A DNA stretch of 64,000 nucleotides from Paraburkholderia terricola (lineage in GTDB: Bacteria; Pseudomonadota; Gammaproteobacteria; Burkholderiales; Burkholderiaceae), in assembly GCF_900142195.1 (NCBI RefSeq), contig NZ_FRAB01000001.1:124001-188000 (forward strand). Direction: 5' to 3'. Both the position numbers and the translations under genes were made by a program. Shown piece by piece: positions 45,503 to 55,800 of the stretch. Within the stretch, counting starts at the first letter, position 1. Each line of letters starts with the position of its first letter. The notes under the pieces were generated by a model. It ran no database searches. It was not told where the DNA came from and saw nothing but the letters and a program-made list of their open reading frames with translations.

Positions 45503-47143
45503 TCACTTGAGCTGATACGTCGGGTCCATCAGCAGCGCTTCCAGATAAGCGCTCGCGGTGGAATCGGTGTCGATCGCGTTCACCGGCGCAAGCGGCAAGA
45601 CCGCGTGCTGAAGTTGTAGCTCGGCCGATAGCCCCGGTTTCGCCGTCGGCGCGGTGTTGTACTGTGCGAGCCACCTATCGATGTCGAAGCGCACGCCGCC
45701 CCTGGCATCCCGAGCGCCTCGCGCCGTCGCGCGCTGCATCGGCGGATTCGTCCGCATGTCGCGCGGCGCGGCGCTGCCGCTCGCCTCGCCGTTTGCGTTC
45801 ATCGAATCGCTCATGCGCCGCGGACCGGCGGTTTCAGTGGCGCGAAACAGTTGCTCGACGAATTGCTTGCGCGCGAGCAGCGTCGAACTGTTGATCCATG
45901 TCGCGCCGCCGGGCCATCCCTTGACGTTCGGCGGGTATAACAGGTTTTCGCCGAGCGTGCGGATCTGGGCGGCGAACGGCGCGGTGTTGTCGTAACCGAT
46001 GTCGAACGCGCGCAGCGTGCCGACCACGAATTCCGCCGGCGACTTCACGAGCACGCCGCGATCGCCCTCGTCCCAGAAAGCGTCGCTCATGAAGAGACCG
46101 CGCAACGCCACCTTAACCTCGTAATGACTCGCGCGGAACTGCGCGGCGATTGGCGCGATAAGCGCCGGATCCGGCGTATCGGAGACGAATTCACGCCACA
46201 GCCCGGTCGCGACGAACGTGGCGGTTTCCGGCCGTGCGAGCAGAATGTCGAGCACCTGATCGCCGTCGAAAGAACCGGTTTGGCCGAGCACGGTCTTCTC
46301 GCCGTCGTCGTGCTGGCTGGCGCGCCACAGATACGCCTGCGTGTCGGGATCGAGGCTCCATCCCGTGTAGGCGCGCGCCGCTTCCGAAACGTCGCGCTGC
46401 GTGTAATGCCCTTCGCCGAGCGTGAATAGCTCCATCACTTCGCGGGCGAAATTTTCGTTGGGCTTGCCCTTGCGATTGCTGGCGCCGTCCAGATACTGCA
46501 GCATCGCCGGGTCTTTCGCGACCTCGTGCAGCAGCGTGCCGAAGTTGCCGAGCGCCTCCCGGCGCAGCAGCAGGTTCTGCCGCGCCATCAGTTGTGGAAA
46601 CTGAACCTTGTCCTGGCCCGACGTGAAATGGTTGTGCCAGAAGAGCGTCATGCGTTCGGTCAGCGGCGACGGCGTGACCAGCATCTCGCGCACCCACCAT
46701 GCCCGCAATGTTTCGTAACGCTGCCGACGCAAGCGCTGCTCGTCGCGACGCTGCTCGGCGGTCCACGCCTTGCGCGCTTCACGTGTCGGGACCGGTTCGA
46801 AGACCCACTCAGGCAACGGCGTGACAGCTTCGGTTCGTGCTGTTGCGAGCACCTTGTCGACGGCCTGGGCTCGCGTGAGTCCGACGTATTGCGCGAGTTC
46901 AGCGCTGTCCGGCGCGAAGCCGACGCGCGTCAGAAAGAAGCGCGCGTCGTCCACAGCAAGGATGTTTTGTTCAATGCCGGACGCTGCGGAGGCCTGGGCC
47001 GGCGTGCGATGTTTGACGTGCGAGACACGAGGCGGGCTCTGCTGCGCGACGGCTACCGTCTGCAAACCGTACGTCGCCGCCAGCGTGATGACGGCGATGG
47101 CAAACCATCCGCGGCGATTTCCACCTGTGAGTAATTGGGTCAT
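45503..47143 (-). CDS. DUF1800 family exported protein
   Basis: A 546-residue protein with an N-terminal signal-like helix (GWFAIAVITLAATYGLQTVA). The DUF1800 body shows DARFFLTRVGFAPDSAELAQ, MTLFWHNHFTSGQDKVQFPQ, ENFAREVMELFTLGEGHYTQ, ARAYTGW and LLYPPNVKGWPGGATWINSS. The family has no known reaction but is almost always beside DUF1501, as here. The two proteins probably form or serve one periplasmic or extracellular system. A Ser/Arg-rich insertion near residues 430-490 is not part of the conserved core. Confidence 0.88.
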   Translation of the reverse strand: MTQLLTGGNRRGWFAIAVITLAATYGLQTVAVAQQSPPRVSHVKHRTPAQASAASGIEQNILAVDDARFFLTRVGFAPDSAELAQYVGLTRAQAVDKVLATARTEAVTPLPEWVFEPVPTREARKAWTAEQRRDEQRLRRQRYETLRAWWVREMLVTPSPLTERMTLFWHNHFTSGQDKVQFPQLMARQNLLLRREALGNFGTLLHEVAKDPAMLQYLDGASNRKGKPNENFAREVMELFTLGEGHYTQRDVSEAARAYTGWSLDPDTQAYLWRASQHDDGEKTVLGQTGSFDGDQVLDILLARPETATFVATGLWREFVSDTPDPALIAPIAAQFRASHYEVKVALRGLFMSDAFWDEGDRGVLVKSPAEFVVGTLRAFDIGYDNTAPFAAQIRTLGENLLYPPNVKGWPGGATWINSSTLLARKQFVEQLFRATETAGPRRMSDSMNANGEASGSAAPRDMRTNPPMQRATARGARDARGGVRFDIDRWLAQYNTAPTAKPGLSAELQLQHAVLPLAPVNAIDTDSTASAYLEALLMDPTYQLK

Positions 47144-47341
47144 CGGTCATCCGGGTTGGCGGAATGTCAAGTAGCAGCAATCGCGCAGGCAGTCAGGTGC
47201 CGCGTCCTCGCCACTCAACGGTAGAACGGATGACAAAGTTGACGAGAGAAGTGCAACGAAATTTTTCGCGCGGGCCAAGGGCTGGAGAACCCCGACGTGA
47301 AAGCCGCGCGGCAGCCAGGCGGCGACCGTCACATAAACTGA

Positions 47342-47671
47342 CTAACGCTTATACAGCTCGCGCACGGCGTCTTCGATATGCTGCCGTAGGAGGCGCCGCT
47401 CGTCGGGCGTCATATGGCCGTCGCGGCGATGTTGATCGAGATCGGAAGGAATCGCGGTGCGCAACATCGCGTCTGAGGCGGGGCGTTCGGCGTTACTCGC
47501 GTTGCGGCGGTTTGCCCGCGGATTGGCGGGTCTGGACGCGTGCTCACTCGCAGCTCTGTCGGCGGAAGGCTGGGCATGGGCGAGCGTTGGTGCCAGTGAG
47601 CCTGCAATCGTACCGGCTACCGCCAGTGCAATCACCCGTAGACGCACATTCGGCCAAACCCCTCCCTTCAT
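47342..47671 (-). CDS. Small secreted hypothetical protein
   Basis: A 109-residue protein with a clear signal peptide (LRVIALAVAGTIAGSLAPTL ending AHA), an Arg/Ala/Asn-rich low-complexity middle and a helical end (MTPDERRLLRQHIEDAVREL). This C-terminal pattern occurs in small secreted Burkholderia proteins of unknown function. The ATG at 47671 follows AAGGGA. It lies about 200 bp upstream of the DUF1800 gene on the same strand; cotranscription is possible. Confidence 0.7.
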   Translation of the reverse strand: MKGGVWPNVRLRVIALAVAGTIAGSLAPTLAHAQPSADRAASEHASRPANPRANRRNASNAERPASDAMLRTAIPSDLDQHRRDGHMTPDERRLLRQHIEDAVRELYKR

Positions 47672-47897
47672 GTTGTTCCCTTCGTGGCGCGGCAACCGGC
47701 TACCTCAATGCGTATACAACCCGGTAACGAGCCGGGCGCGTGAGTTTTAGTCGAGTGAAGTATCCACCGAACAGCCGCATTCAGTAAAGGAGTCTAACTG
47801 TCGATGCTTTACGTCGTGCCACATGGCGGGTAAATTTTGTAACTGACTGTAACCCGATAAATGATGCAACCGCGCACCACTTTCTAATCGCGCTAAG

Positions 47898-48632
47898 ATG
47901 CCGACCATGGAAACCAAAAACCCTTCGAAAATCCTCGTCGTCGACGACGATCCACGCCTGCGCGATCTGCTGCGCCGTTACCTCGGTGAACAGGGCTTCA
48001 ACGTCTATGTTGCCGAGAACGCGCCATCCATGAACAAGCTGTGGGTGCGTGAGCGCTTCGATCTGCTGGTGCTGGATCTGATGCTGCCCGGCGAGGACGG
48101 CCTGTCGATCTGCCGCCGCCTACGCGGCAGCAACGACCGCACGCCGATCATCATGCTGACGGCCAAGGGTGAAGACGTCGATCGTATCGTCGGTCTCGAG
48201 ATGGGCGCCGACGACTATCTCCCCAAGCCCTTCAATCCGCGCGAACTGGTCGCACGGATTCATGCGGTGCTACGCCGCCAGTCGCCGTCGGAGTTGCCGG
48301 GCGCACCGTCCGAAACCACCGAAGTGTTCGAATTCGGCGAGTTCGCGCTGAATCTCGCCACCCGTACGCTCACCAAGGCGGGCCAGGAAATTCCGCTGAC
48401 CACCGGCGAGTTCTCCGTGCTGAAAGTGTTTGCGCGCCACCCGCGTCAGCCGCTCTCGCGTGAGAAGTTGATGGAACTCGCGCGCGGCCGCGAATATGAA
48501 GTGTTCGACCGCAGCCTCGACGTGCAGATTTCGCGTCTGCGCAAGCTGATCGAACCCGATCCGGGGAGCCCGCGTTTCATCCAGACCGTCTGGGGTCTCG
48601 GCTACGTGTTCATTCCCGACGGTGCAGCCTGA
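47898..48632 (+). CDS. ompR: OmpR-family response regulator
   Basis: A 244-residue two-component regulator with very high similarity to OmpR. The receiver has ILVVDDDPRLRDLLRRYLGE, the phosphoacceptor aspartate in LLVLDLMLPGEDGLSICRRL and the lysine in YLPKPFNPRELVARI. The C-terminal winged helix has LSREKLMELARGREYEVFDR and SLDVQISRLRKLIEPDPGSP. It responds to EnvZ encoded downstream and probably controls outer membrane genes. Start may be at 47898 or at the ATG three codons later. Confidence 0.94.
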   Translation: MPTMETKNPSKILVVDDDPRLRDLLRRYLGEQGFNVYVAENAPSMNKLWVRERFDLLVLDLMLPGEDGLSICRRLRGSNDRTPIIMLTAKGEDVDRIVGLEMGADDYLPKPFNPRELVARIHAVLRRQSPSELPGAPSETTEVFEFGEFALNLATRTLTKAGQEIPLTTGEFSVLKVFARHPRQPLSREKLMELARGREYEVFDRSLDVQISRLRKLIEPDPGSPRFIQTVWGLGYVFIPDGAA

Positions 48633-48651
48633 GTTTGTTCTCGCCTCCCGT

Positions 48652-48694
48652 GTCGACTGGAGTTGGCGCTTTAGCGCTTACTCTGGTCCCATGC
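48652..48694 (-). repeat. Third copy of the 43-bp near-palindromic repeat (inverted)
   Basis: The reverse complement of this stretch agrees with the copy at 340-382 except for two or three bases. It fills half of the 88-bp gap between ompR and envZ. As RNA it could form a hairpin (GCGCTTTAGCGC core) and change the expression ratio of the two genes. Confidence 0.75.
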
Positions 48695-48720
48695 AAGATA
48701 GTTCCAGATAAGAAGGGCCC

Positions 48721-50070
48721 ATGCGGATCGACCGGCGCCTCCTGACGCTCGCGTTCGGCGGCCTTTTCTGGCGGACCTTTCTGTTGATCGCGCTGTTGAT
48801 CGCGGTCAGTCTCGCCGCCTGGTTTCAGAGCTTTCGCGTGATCGAACGCGAACCGCGCGCGCAGCGCGTGGCGTTGCAACTGGTCGCGATCGTCAAGCTC
48901 ACGCGCACCGCGCTCCTCTATTCCGATCCCGACCTGCGGCGCGCGTTGCTGCAGGATCTGGAAAGCAATGAAGGGGTCCGCGTGTATCCGCGCGAAACCA
49001 CGGACAAGTACAAGCTCCAGCCCGACGAGTCGCTAAACCGGCTGATCGAACACGACATTCGCGGGCGCCTGGGCGACGACACCATCATTGCCCAGAGCGT
49101 GAACGACATCCCCGGCGTGTGGATCAGCTTCAAGATCGACGACGACGATTACTGGGTCGCGCTCGACCGCGACCAGCTCGACAACGCAACGGGCCTGCAA
49201 TGGGCCGGCTGGGGCGTGTTCGCGCTCGCGCTGTCGCTGTTCGGCGCGGCGTTCATCACGAGTCTCGTGAACCGGCCGTTCGCCAGGCTGGCCATGGCCG
49301 CACGCAAGGTCGGCTCCGGCCAATCGCCCGAGCCGTTGCCGGAGCGCGGCATGGGCGTCGCCGCCGAAACCAATCGCAGTTTCAACCAGATGGTGCAGGA
49401 CCTCGAACAGCTCGAGGCCGACCGCGCGTTGATGCTCGCCGGCATCTCGCACGATCTGCGCACCCCGCTCGCGCGGCTGCGGCTGGAAACCGAAATGAGC
49501 CCGTCCGACCAGGCGACCAAGGACGCGATGGTCGACGACATCGAGCAGATGGACATGATCATCGGCCGCTTCCTCGATTACGCGCGCCCGGTGCAGCGGG
49601 TGCCCGAACCGGTCGACCTGTCCGTGATCGCGGGAGAACTGGCCGCGCGGATGCAAAGCGAGGACAGCATGCGGCTGATCACGCGCCTCGCGCCCTCGGC
49701 GGTGATCGAAGCCGACGAAACCGATATGCGGCGCGTGGTCGGCAATCTGCTGGAGAACGCGCGCAAGTACGGTTTGAGCGACGGCGACGGCATTCCGCAC
49801 GTGATTCTGGAAACGCGGGTGTCGCACTCGCGGGTCGAACTTTCGGTGGTCGACGAAGGTCCAGGTATTCCGGAGGACCAGCTAGCGCTTGTCACACGGC
49901 CGTTCTATCGTGTGAATTCCGCGCGCACCCAGGCGAACGGCACCGGCCTTGGCATGGCAATCGTGCAACGCCTGGTGGGCCGCTACCGCGGCGCGCTGCG
50001 GCTGCGCAATCGCACGCCAGGACCGGGGCTCGAGGTGACGATCGAGTTCCCGCTCGCGAAAGGCGTTTGA
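48721..50070 (+). CDS. envZ: EnvZ-type sensor histidine kinase
   Basis: A 449-residue inner-membrane histidine kinase, partner of the OmpR-type regulator. It has a membrane helix (about 18-38), a periplasmic region, a second helix (about 160-182), HAMP, the phosphorylated histidine in MLAGISHDLRTPLARLR, N box GNLLENARKYG, and G boxes DEGPGIPEDQL and GTGLGMAIVQRL. The architecture matches EnvZ. The 88-bp gap after ompR holds a dispersed repeat rather than the usual short spacing. Confidence 0.93.
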   Translation: MRIDRRLLTLAFGGLFWRTFLLIALLIAVSLAAWFQSFRVIEREPRAQRVALQLVAIVKLTRTALLYSDPDLRRALLQDLESNEGVRVYPRETTDKYKLQPDESLNRLIEHDIRGRLGDDTIIAQSVNDIPGVWISFKIDDDDYWVALDRDQLDNATGLQWAGWGVFALALSLFGAAFITSLVNRPFARLAMAARKVGSGQSPEPLPERGMGVAAETNRSFNQMVQDLEQLEADRALMLAGISHDLRTPLARLRLETEMSPSDQATKDAMVDDIEQMDMIIGRFLDYARPVQRVPEPVDLSVIAGELAARMQSEDSMRLITRLAPSAVIEADETDMRRVVGNLLENARKYGLSDGDGIPHVILETRVSHSRVELSVVDEGPGIPEDQLALVTRPFYRVNSARTQANGTGLGMAIVQRLVGRYRGALRLRNRTPGPGLEVTIEFPLAKGV

Positions 50071-50124
50071 CCCCGTCAAGCCAAGCGCGCTGCCGGAACC
50101 GCCGGTCATCCGCGTTGAATAATA

Positions 50125-50164
50125 ACTATCCGGGTTGTTAGCGAAAAACTACTGAACGGATAGT
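50125..50164. promoter_or_regulatory. Inverted repeat upstream of ahpC
   Basis: ACTATCCG at 50125-50132 and its exact complement CGGATAGT at 50157-50164 lie about 100 bp before ahpC; a further CTATAGTT follows at about 50174. The repeated CTAT/ATAG words recall OxyR sites, but the spacing does not fit the OxyR consensus. Candidate operator only. Confidence 0.45.
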
Positions 50165-50262
50165 TCAATAGAGCTATAGTTGAAAACCTTGCAACGCGCT
50201 CGCGATGACGAGCTGATAGCCTCAAACATGCTGTTTTTTCCAACACACGAAGGAGCATTCGC

Positions 50263-50811
50263 ATGAAAACTGTTGGCGACAAACTCGAAGCGTTCACCGT
50301 CACGGCTGCCAAGCCGGGCTTCAACAACCACGAAGAAAACGGCATCTCGGCGTTCGAAGAGATCACGGAGCAGTCGTTTCCGGGCAAGTGGAAGATCCTC
50401 TATTTCTATCCGAAGGATTTCACGTTCGTCTGTCCGACGGAAATCGTCGAGTTCGGCAAGCTGGCCAAGGACTTCGAGGAGCGCGACGCGGTGTTGCTGG
50501 GCGGCAGCGTCGACAACGAGTTCGTGAAGCTGGCATGGCGCCGCGAGCACAAAGACCTGAGCAAGCTGAACCACTATTCGTTTGGCGACGTCAAGGGCGA
50601 ACTGATCGACCAACTCGGCGTGCGCGACAAGGAAGCCGGTGTCGCGCTGCGCGCCACGTTCATCGTCGATCCGGACAACACGATCCAGCACGTTTCGGTC
50701 AACAACCTGAACGTCGGCCGCAACCCGGAAGAAGTGCTGCGGATTCTCGACGGCCTGCAAACGGACGAACTCTGCCCGTGCAACCGCGCGGTCGGCGGCG
50801 CAACGCTGTAA
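50263..50811 (+). CDS. ahpC: Alkyl hydroperoxide reductase subunit C (peroxiredoxin)
   Basis: A 182-residue 2-Cys peroxiredoxin. The peroxidatic cysteine, Cys57, is in FTFVCPTEIVEF; the resolving region near the C-terminus is DELCPCNRAVGG. It is of the type that works with AhpD, encoded next, rather than AhpF. It reduces hydrogen peroxide and organic peroxides in the cytoplasm. AAGGAG precedes the ATG. An intrinsic terminator follows, so ahpC would be made in excess over ahpD. Confidence 0.95.
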   Translation: MKTVGDKLEAFTVTAAKPGFNNHEENGISAFEEITEQSFPGKWKILYFYPKDFTFVCPTEIVEFGKLAKDFEERDAVLLGGSVDNEFVKLAWRREHKDLSKLNHYSFGDVKGELIDQLGVRDKEAGVALRATFIVDPDNTIQHVSVNNLNVGRNPEEVLRILDGLQTDELCPCNRAVGGATL

Positions 50812-50824
50812 GCCGTGGCGCCGG

Positions 50825-50861
50825 AAGCCCGCCAAGCTTGGAAAAAGCCGCGGGCTTTTTT
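50825..50861 (+). terminator. Terminator or attenuator between ahpC and ahpD
   Basis: AAGCCCGC and GCGGGCTT form an 8-bp stem around a 17-nt loop, followed by TTTTTT on the plus strand, 13 bp after the ahpC stop. It probably allows partial read-through to ahpD. Confidence 0.75.
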
Positions 50862-50886
50862 ATCGACAACTTGATAGGAGATGTCA

Positions 50887-51405
50887 ATGGAATTCTTATC
50901 TTCGATTAAGGCGCTCGTGCCCGACTACGCCAAGGACATTCGGCTGAATCTGGACGGGACGATTGCGCGCTCTTCGCTGGAAGGCAACGACGCGGTCGGC
51001 GTGGCGCTCGCGGCGGCGTTCGCCGCGAAGAGCACGGTCATCGTGAATGCGATTCGCAACGCCGGGGTTTTATCTCCGGAAGAAACGAATGGCGCGCTGA
51101 CCGCCGCGGCGTTGATGGGAATGAATAACGTCTGGTATCCGTATGTGGAAATGACGGATAACGCGGATTTGAAATCGCAGCCGGCGCAATTACGGATGAA
51201 TGCCTATGCGTCGCATGGCGGGGTCGATAAGCGGCGGTTTGAAATGTATGCGCTGGCCGCGTCGATTATCGGCAAATGCCATTTCTGCGTGAAATCGCAT
51301 TTCGACACACTGGTGGCCGAAGGCATGAGCACCACTCAATTGCGCGACGTGGGGCGTATTGCGGCGGTGATCAATGCCGCGGCGCAGTGCATTGCCGCGG
51401 AATAA
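50887..51405 (+). CDS. ahpD: Alkyl hydroperoxidase D
   Basis: A 172-residue AhpD of the carboxymuconolactone decarboxylase fold. The CxxC active site is in GKCHFCVKSHFDTL, with the conserved histidine. It reduces AhpC, using lipoyl-type electron donors in the known systems. I chose the ATG at 50887, six bases after AGGAG, over the ATG at 50881 that overlaps the ribosome site. The gene ends convergent with ispF; a GC-rich inverted repeat lies in the gap (51421-51456). Confidence 0.95.
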   Translation: MEFLSSIKALVPDYAKDIRLNLDGTIARSSLEGNDAVGVALAAAFAAKSTVIVNAIRNAGVLSPEETNGALTAAALMGMNNVWYPYVEMTDNADLKSQPAQLRMNAYASHGGVDKRRFEMYALAASIIGKCHFCVKSHFDTLVAEGMSTTQLRDVGRIAAVINAAAQCIAAE

Positions 51406-51480
51406 AAACACGTTGACGACGCGCGGCGCGGCGATTACTTTCGCCGCCGCGCGCCTTCGTTTGAAGGTCTGCCCGGCGGC

Positions 51481-51960
51481 TCAATTCTTGAGCAACAGAA
51501 CCACGGCCTGCGCCTCGATCCCCTCGCCTCGCCCGAGATAACCCAGCTTCTCATTGGTCTTGGCCTTGACGTTGACCCGCTCGACAGGCAAGCCAAGGTC
51601 AGCCGCGATATTGGCCCGCATGCCTTCGATATGAGGCGCGAGCTTCGGCGCCTGAGCCACCACGCTGCTGTCGACGTTGGCAATGGAAAATCCGGCGGCC
51701 GTCACGCGGGCAAAACATTCGCGCAGCAAAACCCGGCTGTCCGCGCCGGCAAACTTCGCGTCGGTGTCGGAGAAATGCCGGCCGATATCGCCCATAGCGG
51801 CCGCGCCGAAAATAGCGTCGGTAATCGCATGCAACAGCACGTCAGCATCCGAATGCCCGAGCAATCCGCGCTCATAAGGAATCGTCACGCCGCCGATTAT
51901 CAGCGGACGCCCCGGCACCAGCGCATGCACGTCATAGCCCTGCCCAATTCTGAAATCCAT
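51481..51960 (-). CDS. ispF: 2-C-methyl-D-erythritol 2,4-cyclodiphosphate synthase
   Basis: A 159-residue enzyme of the MEP isoprenoid pathway. It has the metal-binding [34 protein letters not shown], and [19 protein letters not shown] near the C-terminus. It forms the cyclic diphosphate from the product of IspE. It lies 39 bp downstream of ispD, likely the same transcript. Confidence 0.97.
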   Translation of the reverse strand: MDFRIGQGYDVHALVPGRPLIIGGVTIPYERGLLGHSDADVLLHAITDAIFGAAAMGDIGRHFSDTDAKFAGADSRVLLRECFARVTAAGFSIANVDSSVVAQAPKLAPHIEGMRANIAADLGLPVERVNVKAKTNEKLGYLGRGEGIEAQAVVLLLKN

Positions 51961-51999
51961 CTGCGTCGAGTCCGGTAATTGAAATTTGAAGTCGTCGAA

Positions 52000-52716
52000 T
52001 CAGGAAGCCGATGCGGGCCGGCAGAGAATCGCCTCGGCCAGATCGAAGTCTTCCGGATAAGTCACCTTGAAGTTGCGCAAGCTGCCCTGCACGAGTTTCG
52101 GCGCATGGCCCAGCCATTCGATCGCGCTTGCTTCGTCGGTCAGATCGTGACCGTCCGCGTGCGCGCGCAAAATCGCCTCGCGCAACATGCCGATGCGGAA
52201 CATTTGCGGCGTCTGCGCCTGCCACAAGCCGTCACGCGCCTCGGTGCGGGCGATCCGCCCGTCGGTCGAGGCGGCGTCGATCCGCTTCAGGGTGTCCGCC
52301 ACCGGCAAGGCCATGATGCCGCCGACCGCATCGTCCTTCAGCGCGCCGATCAGCGTGCGGATCAGCGAGGGCGTGATGCCCGGCCGCGCGGCGTCATGCA
52401 CCAGCGCCCAGTCGTCGTCGCGCGCGCCGAATTCCGCGAGCGCATGCAGCCCGTTCAGCACCGACGCCTGGCGCGACGCCCCGCCGCAACGGCGCACCGC
52501 GAAGCGCAAGCCGCCGAAGCGGCGGGCGTCGAAGTGCTGGTCGTCGGCGGCGATCACGACCAGCGTTTGCGCAAACTCGCTGCACGCGTCGAACGCCGCC
52601 AGCGAAAAATGCAGCATGTCGCGGCCGGCGACGGTGCGATATTGCTTGGGCATCGCGGCGCCGGAACGGCTGCCGGTGCCGGCGCACGGAATCAGGGCAA
52701 ATAGACGGGAAGTCAC
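52000..52716 (-). CDS. ispD: 2-C-methyl-D-erythritol 4-phosphate cytidylyltransferase
   Basis: A 238-residue nucleotidyltransferase that makes CDP-methylerythritol. The N-terminal [20 protein letters not shown] is the nucleotide-binding loop; [11 protein letters not shown] and a C-terminal [14 protein letters not shown] are also typical. The GTG at 52716 starts right at the family N-terminus ([13 protein letters not shown]); an ATG at 52788 would add 24 residues. It is divergent from mfd, with about 120 bp between. Confidence 0.96.
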   Translation of the reverse strand: MTSRLFALIPCAGTGSRSGAAMPKQYRTVAGRDMLHFSLAAFDACSEFAQTLVVIAADDQHFDARRFGGLRFAVRRCGGASRQASVLNGLHALAEFGARDDDWALVHDAARPGITPSLIRTLIGALKDDAVGGIMALPVADTLKRIDAASTDGRIARTEARDGLWQAQTPQMFRIGMLREAILRAHADGHDLTDEASAIEWLGHAPKLVQGSLRNFKVTYPEDFDLAEAILCRPASAS

Positions 52717-52837
52717 GAGTGCGGATGCCGCGAAGTGAAAGTAAAGGACGGATTTTATAATAGGTCCTTCGCATCCACGCCCCGACACGCGTAAACTTGC
52801 CGGTCACGTGTGAGCCCAAGGCCGCCTTTTCTCTTCT

Positions 52838-55800
52838 ATGCCAGACATCGCCGCATCATCGCAATACTCCCCGCCCGTCGCGCTCGTCAAGGCCGGCCAG
52901 CGTTTCGTCTTCGACGGCACGCACGGCTCGTCCGACGCGCTGCTGATCGCCCGCTACCATCTCGCCTATCGCGAGAAGGTGCCGCTCCTGGCGGTGGTGT
53001 GCGAAAGCGCGGTCGACGCGCAGCGTCTGTCGCAGGAAATCGGCTTTTTCGCACCCGAGGCCCGCGTGCGCTTGCTGCCCGACTGGGAAACGCTGCCTTA
53101 CGACAGCTTTTCGCCGCACCAGGATCTGGTCTCCGAGCGCCTCGCCACGTTGCACGATCTCGGCGAGGGCCGCTGCGACATCCTGCTCGTGCCCGCCACC
53201 ACGGCGCTCTACCGGATGCCGCCGGCGTCGTTCATGGCGGGCTACACGTTCGCGTTCTCGCAAGGCGAGCGTCTGGACGAAGCGAGGCTGAAGGCGCAAT
53301 TGACGCTCGCCGGCTACGAGCACGTGAGCCAGGTGGTGCGCCCGGGCGAGTACTGCGTGCGCGGCTCGCTGCTCGATCTGTTCCCGATGGGCTCGCCCTT
53401 GCCGTACCGCATCGACCTGTTCGACGATCAGGTCGACTCGATCCGCGCCTTCGACCCCGACACGCAGCGCAGCCTCTATCCGGTGAAGGACGTGCGCCTC
53501 CTGCCCGGCCGCGAATTCCCGTTCGACGAAGCCGCGCGCACCGCATTCCGCAGCCGCTGGCGCGAAACCTTCGAGGGCGATCCGAGCCGTGCGTCGATCT
53601 ACAAGGACATCGGCAACGGCGTGCCGTCCGCGGGCATCGAATACTATCTGCCGCTGTTCTTCGACGAAACCGCGACGCTGTTCCACTACCTGCCCGAAGG
53701 CGCGCAACTGGCGTTCGTCGGCGATCTGGACGCCGCGATCCGGCGCTTCACCAACGACACGAAGCAGCGCTACAACTTCCTCTCGCACGATCGCGACCGG
53801 CCGATTCTGGAGCCGCAGCGTCTCTTTCTGTCGGATGAGGACTTCTTCACGTTCGCCAAGCCGTTCGCGCGGCTCGCGCTGCCCGGCAACGCCGGCGGCG
53901 GCTGGTCGCTGCCGCTGCCGGATCTGGCGATCGACCGTCACGCCGACGATCCGGTCGCGGCCTTGCGCGCCTATCTGGAGACCACGCCGAACCGCGTGCT
54001 GTTCGCCGCGGAATCGGCGGGCCGTCGCGAAACGCTGCTGCAACTGCTGGTCGACAATCATCTGAAACCCGTTTCGAGCGACAGCTTCCAGGACTGGCTC
54101 ACCGGCGACGAGCGTTTCTCGCTGGGCGTCGCGCCGCTCGCGAACGGTTTTGCCGTGCCGCTCGACGGCATCGCGATCATCACCGAGACGGAGCTATACG
54201 GCCTGCTCGCGCGCCGCGCGGGACGCCGCCGCCAGGAACAGGCGAGCAACGTCGATTCGATGGTGCGCGATCTGTCCGAGTTGAAGGTGGGCGACCCGGT
54301 CGTGCATTCGCAGCACGGCATCGGCCGCTATATGGGTCTCGTCACGATGGATCTCGGCGAAGGCGAAACCGAGTTCCTGCACCTCGAATACGCGGGCGAC
54401 AGCAAGCTCTACGTGCCGGTCGCGCAACTCCATGTGATCTCGCGCTACAGCGGCGCCGATCCGGAAAGCGCGCCGCTGCACTCGCTCGGCTCCGGCCAGT
54501 GGGAAAAGGCCAAGCGCAAGGCGGCGCAACAGATTCGCGACACCGCGGCCGAACTGCTGAACCTGTACGCGCGCCGCGCCGCCCGCGAGGGCCATGCGTT
54601 CGCGCTCGAACCGAAGGATTACGTGAAGTTCGCCGAGAGCTTCGGCTTCGAGGAAACGCCCGATCAGGCCGCGGCGATTGCCGCCGTGATCGGCGACATG
54701 ACGAGCGGCAAGCCGATGGACCGGCTCGTGTGCGGCGACGTCGGCTTCGGCAAGACCGAGGTGGCGTTGCGCGCGGCCTTCATCGCGGTGATGGGCGGCA
54801 AGCAGGTGGCGCTGCTCTCGCCCACCACGCTGCTCGCCGAACAGCACACGCAAACCTTCTCCGACCGTTTCTCCGACTGGCCGGTGCGCATCGCCGAACT
54901 GTCGCGTTTCAAGTCGACCAAGGAAGTCAACGCGGCCATCCAGCAGATCAACGAAGGCAGCGTCGACATCGTGATCGGCACGCACAAGCTGCTCTCCTCC
55001 GATGTGCAGTTCAAGCGGCTCGGGCTCGTGATCATCGACGAGGAGCACCGTTTCGGCGTGCGTCAGAAAGAAGCATTGAAGGCGCTCAGAGCGGAAGTCG
55101 ACGTGCTCACGCTCACCGCCACGCCGATCCCCCGCACGCTCGGCATGGCGCTCGAAGGTCTGCGCGATTTCTCGGTGATCGCCACCGCGCCGCAAAAGCG
55201 CCTCGCGATCAAAACCTTCGTGCGCCGCGAGGAAGACAGCGTGATCCGCGAGGCCATGCTGCGCGAGTTGAAGCGCGGCGGCCAGGTCTACTTCCTGCAC
55301 AACGAAGTCGAGACGATCGAGAATCGCCGGCAAATGCTCGAAGCCCTGGTGCCCGAAGCGCGCCTCGCGGTCGCGCACGGGCAGATGCACGAACGCGAGC
55401 TGGAGCGCGTGATGCGCGACTTCGTCGCGCAGCGCGCCAACGTGCTGCTGTGCACGACGATCATCGAAACCGGCATCGACGTGCCCACCGCCAACACCAT
55501 CCTGATTCACCGCGCCGACAAGTTCGGTCTCGCGCAGTTGCATCAGTTGCGTGGCCGGGTGGGCCGCTCGCATCACCAGGCGTATTCGTATCTGCTGGTG
55601 CACGATCCGCAAGGTCTGACCAAGCAGGCGCAACGCCGGCTCGAGGCAATCCAGCAGATGGAGGAACTCGGCTCGGGCTTCTATCTCGCCATGCACGACC
55701 TGGAGATTCGCGGCACCGGCGAAGTGCTCGGCGACAAGCAGTCGGGCGAGATTCACGAGATCGGTTTCCAGCTTTACACCGACATGCTGAACGACGCCGT

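Noticed and set aside
50125..50180. Classical OxyR binding site before ahpC
   Set aside because: CTAT/ATAG words are present but not with the 7-bp spacing of the consensus; kept only as an unassigned inverted repeat.
51421..51456. GC-rich inverted repeat between ahpD and ispF as terminator
   Set aside because: Imperfect stem and no T run; may be only GC-rich noise.
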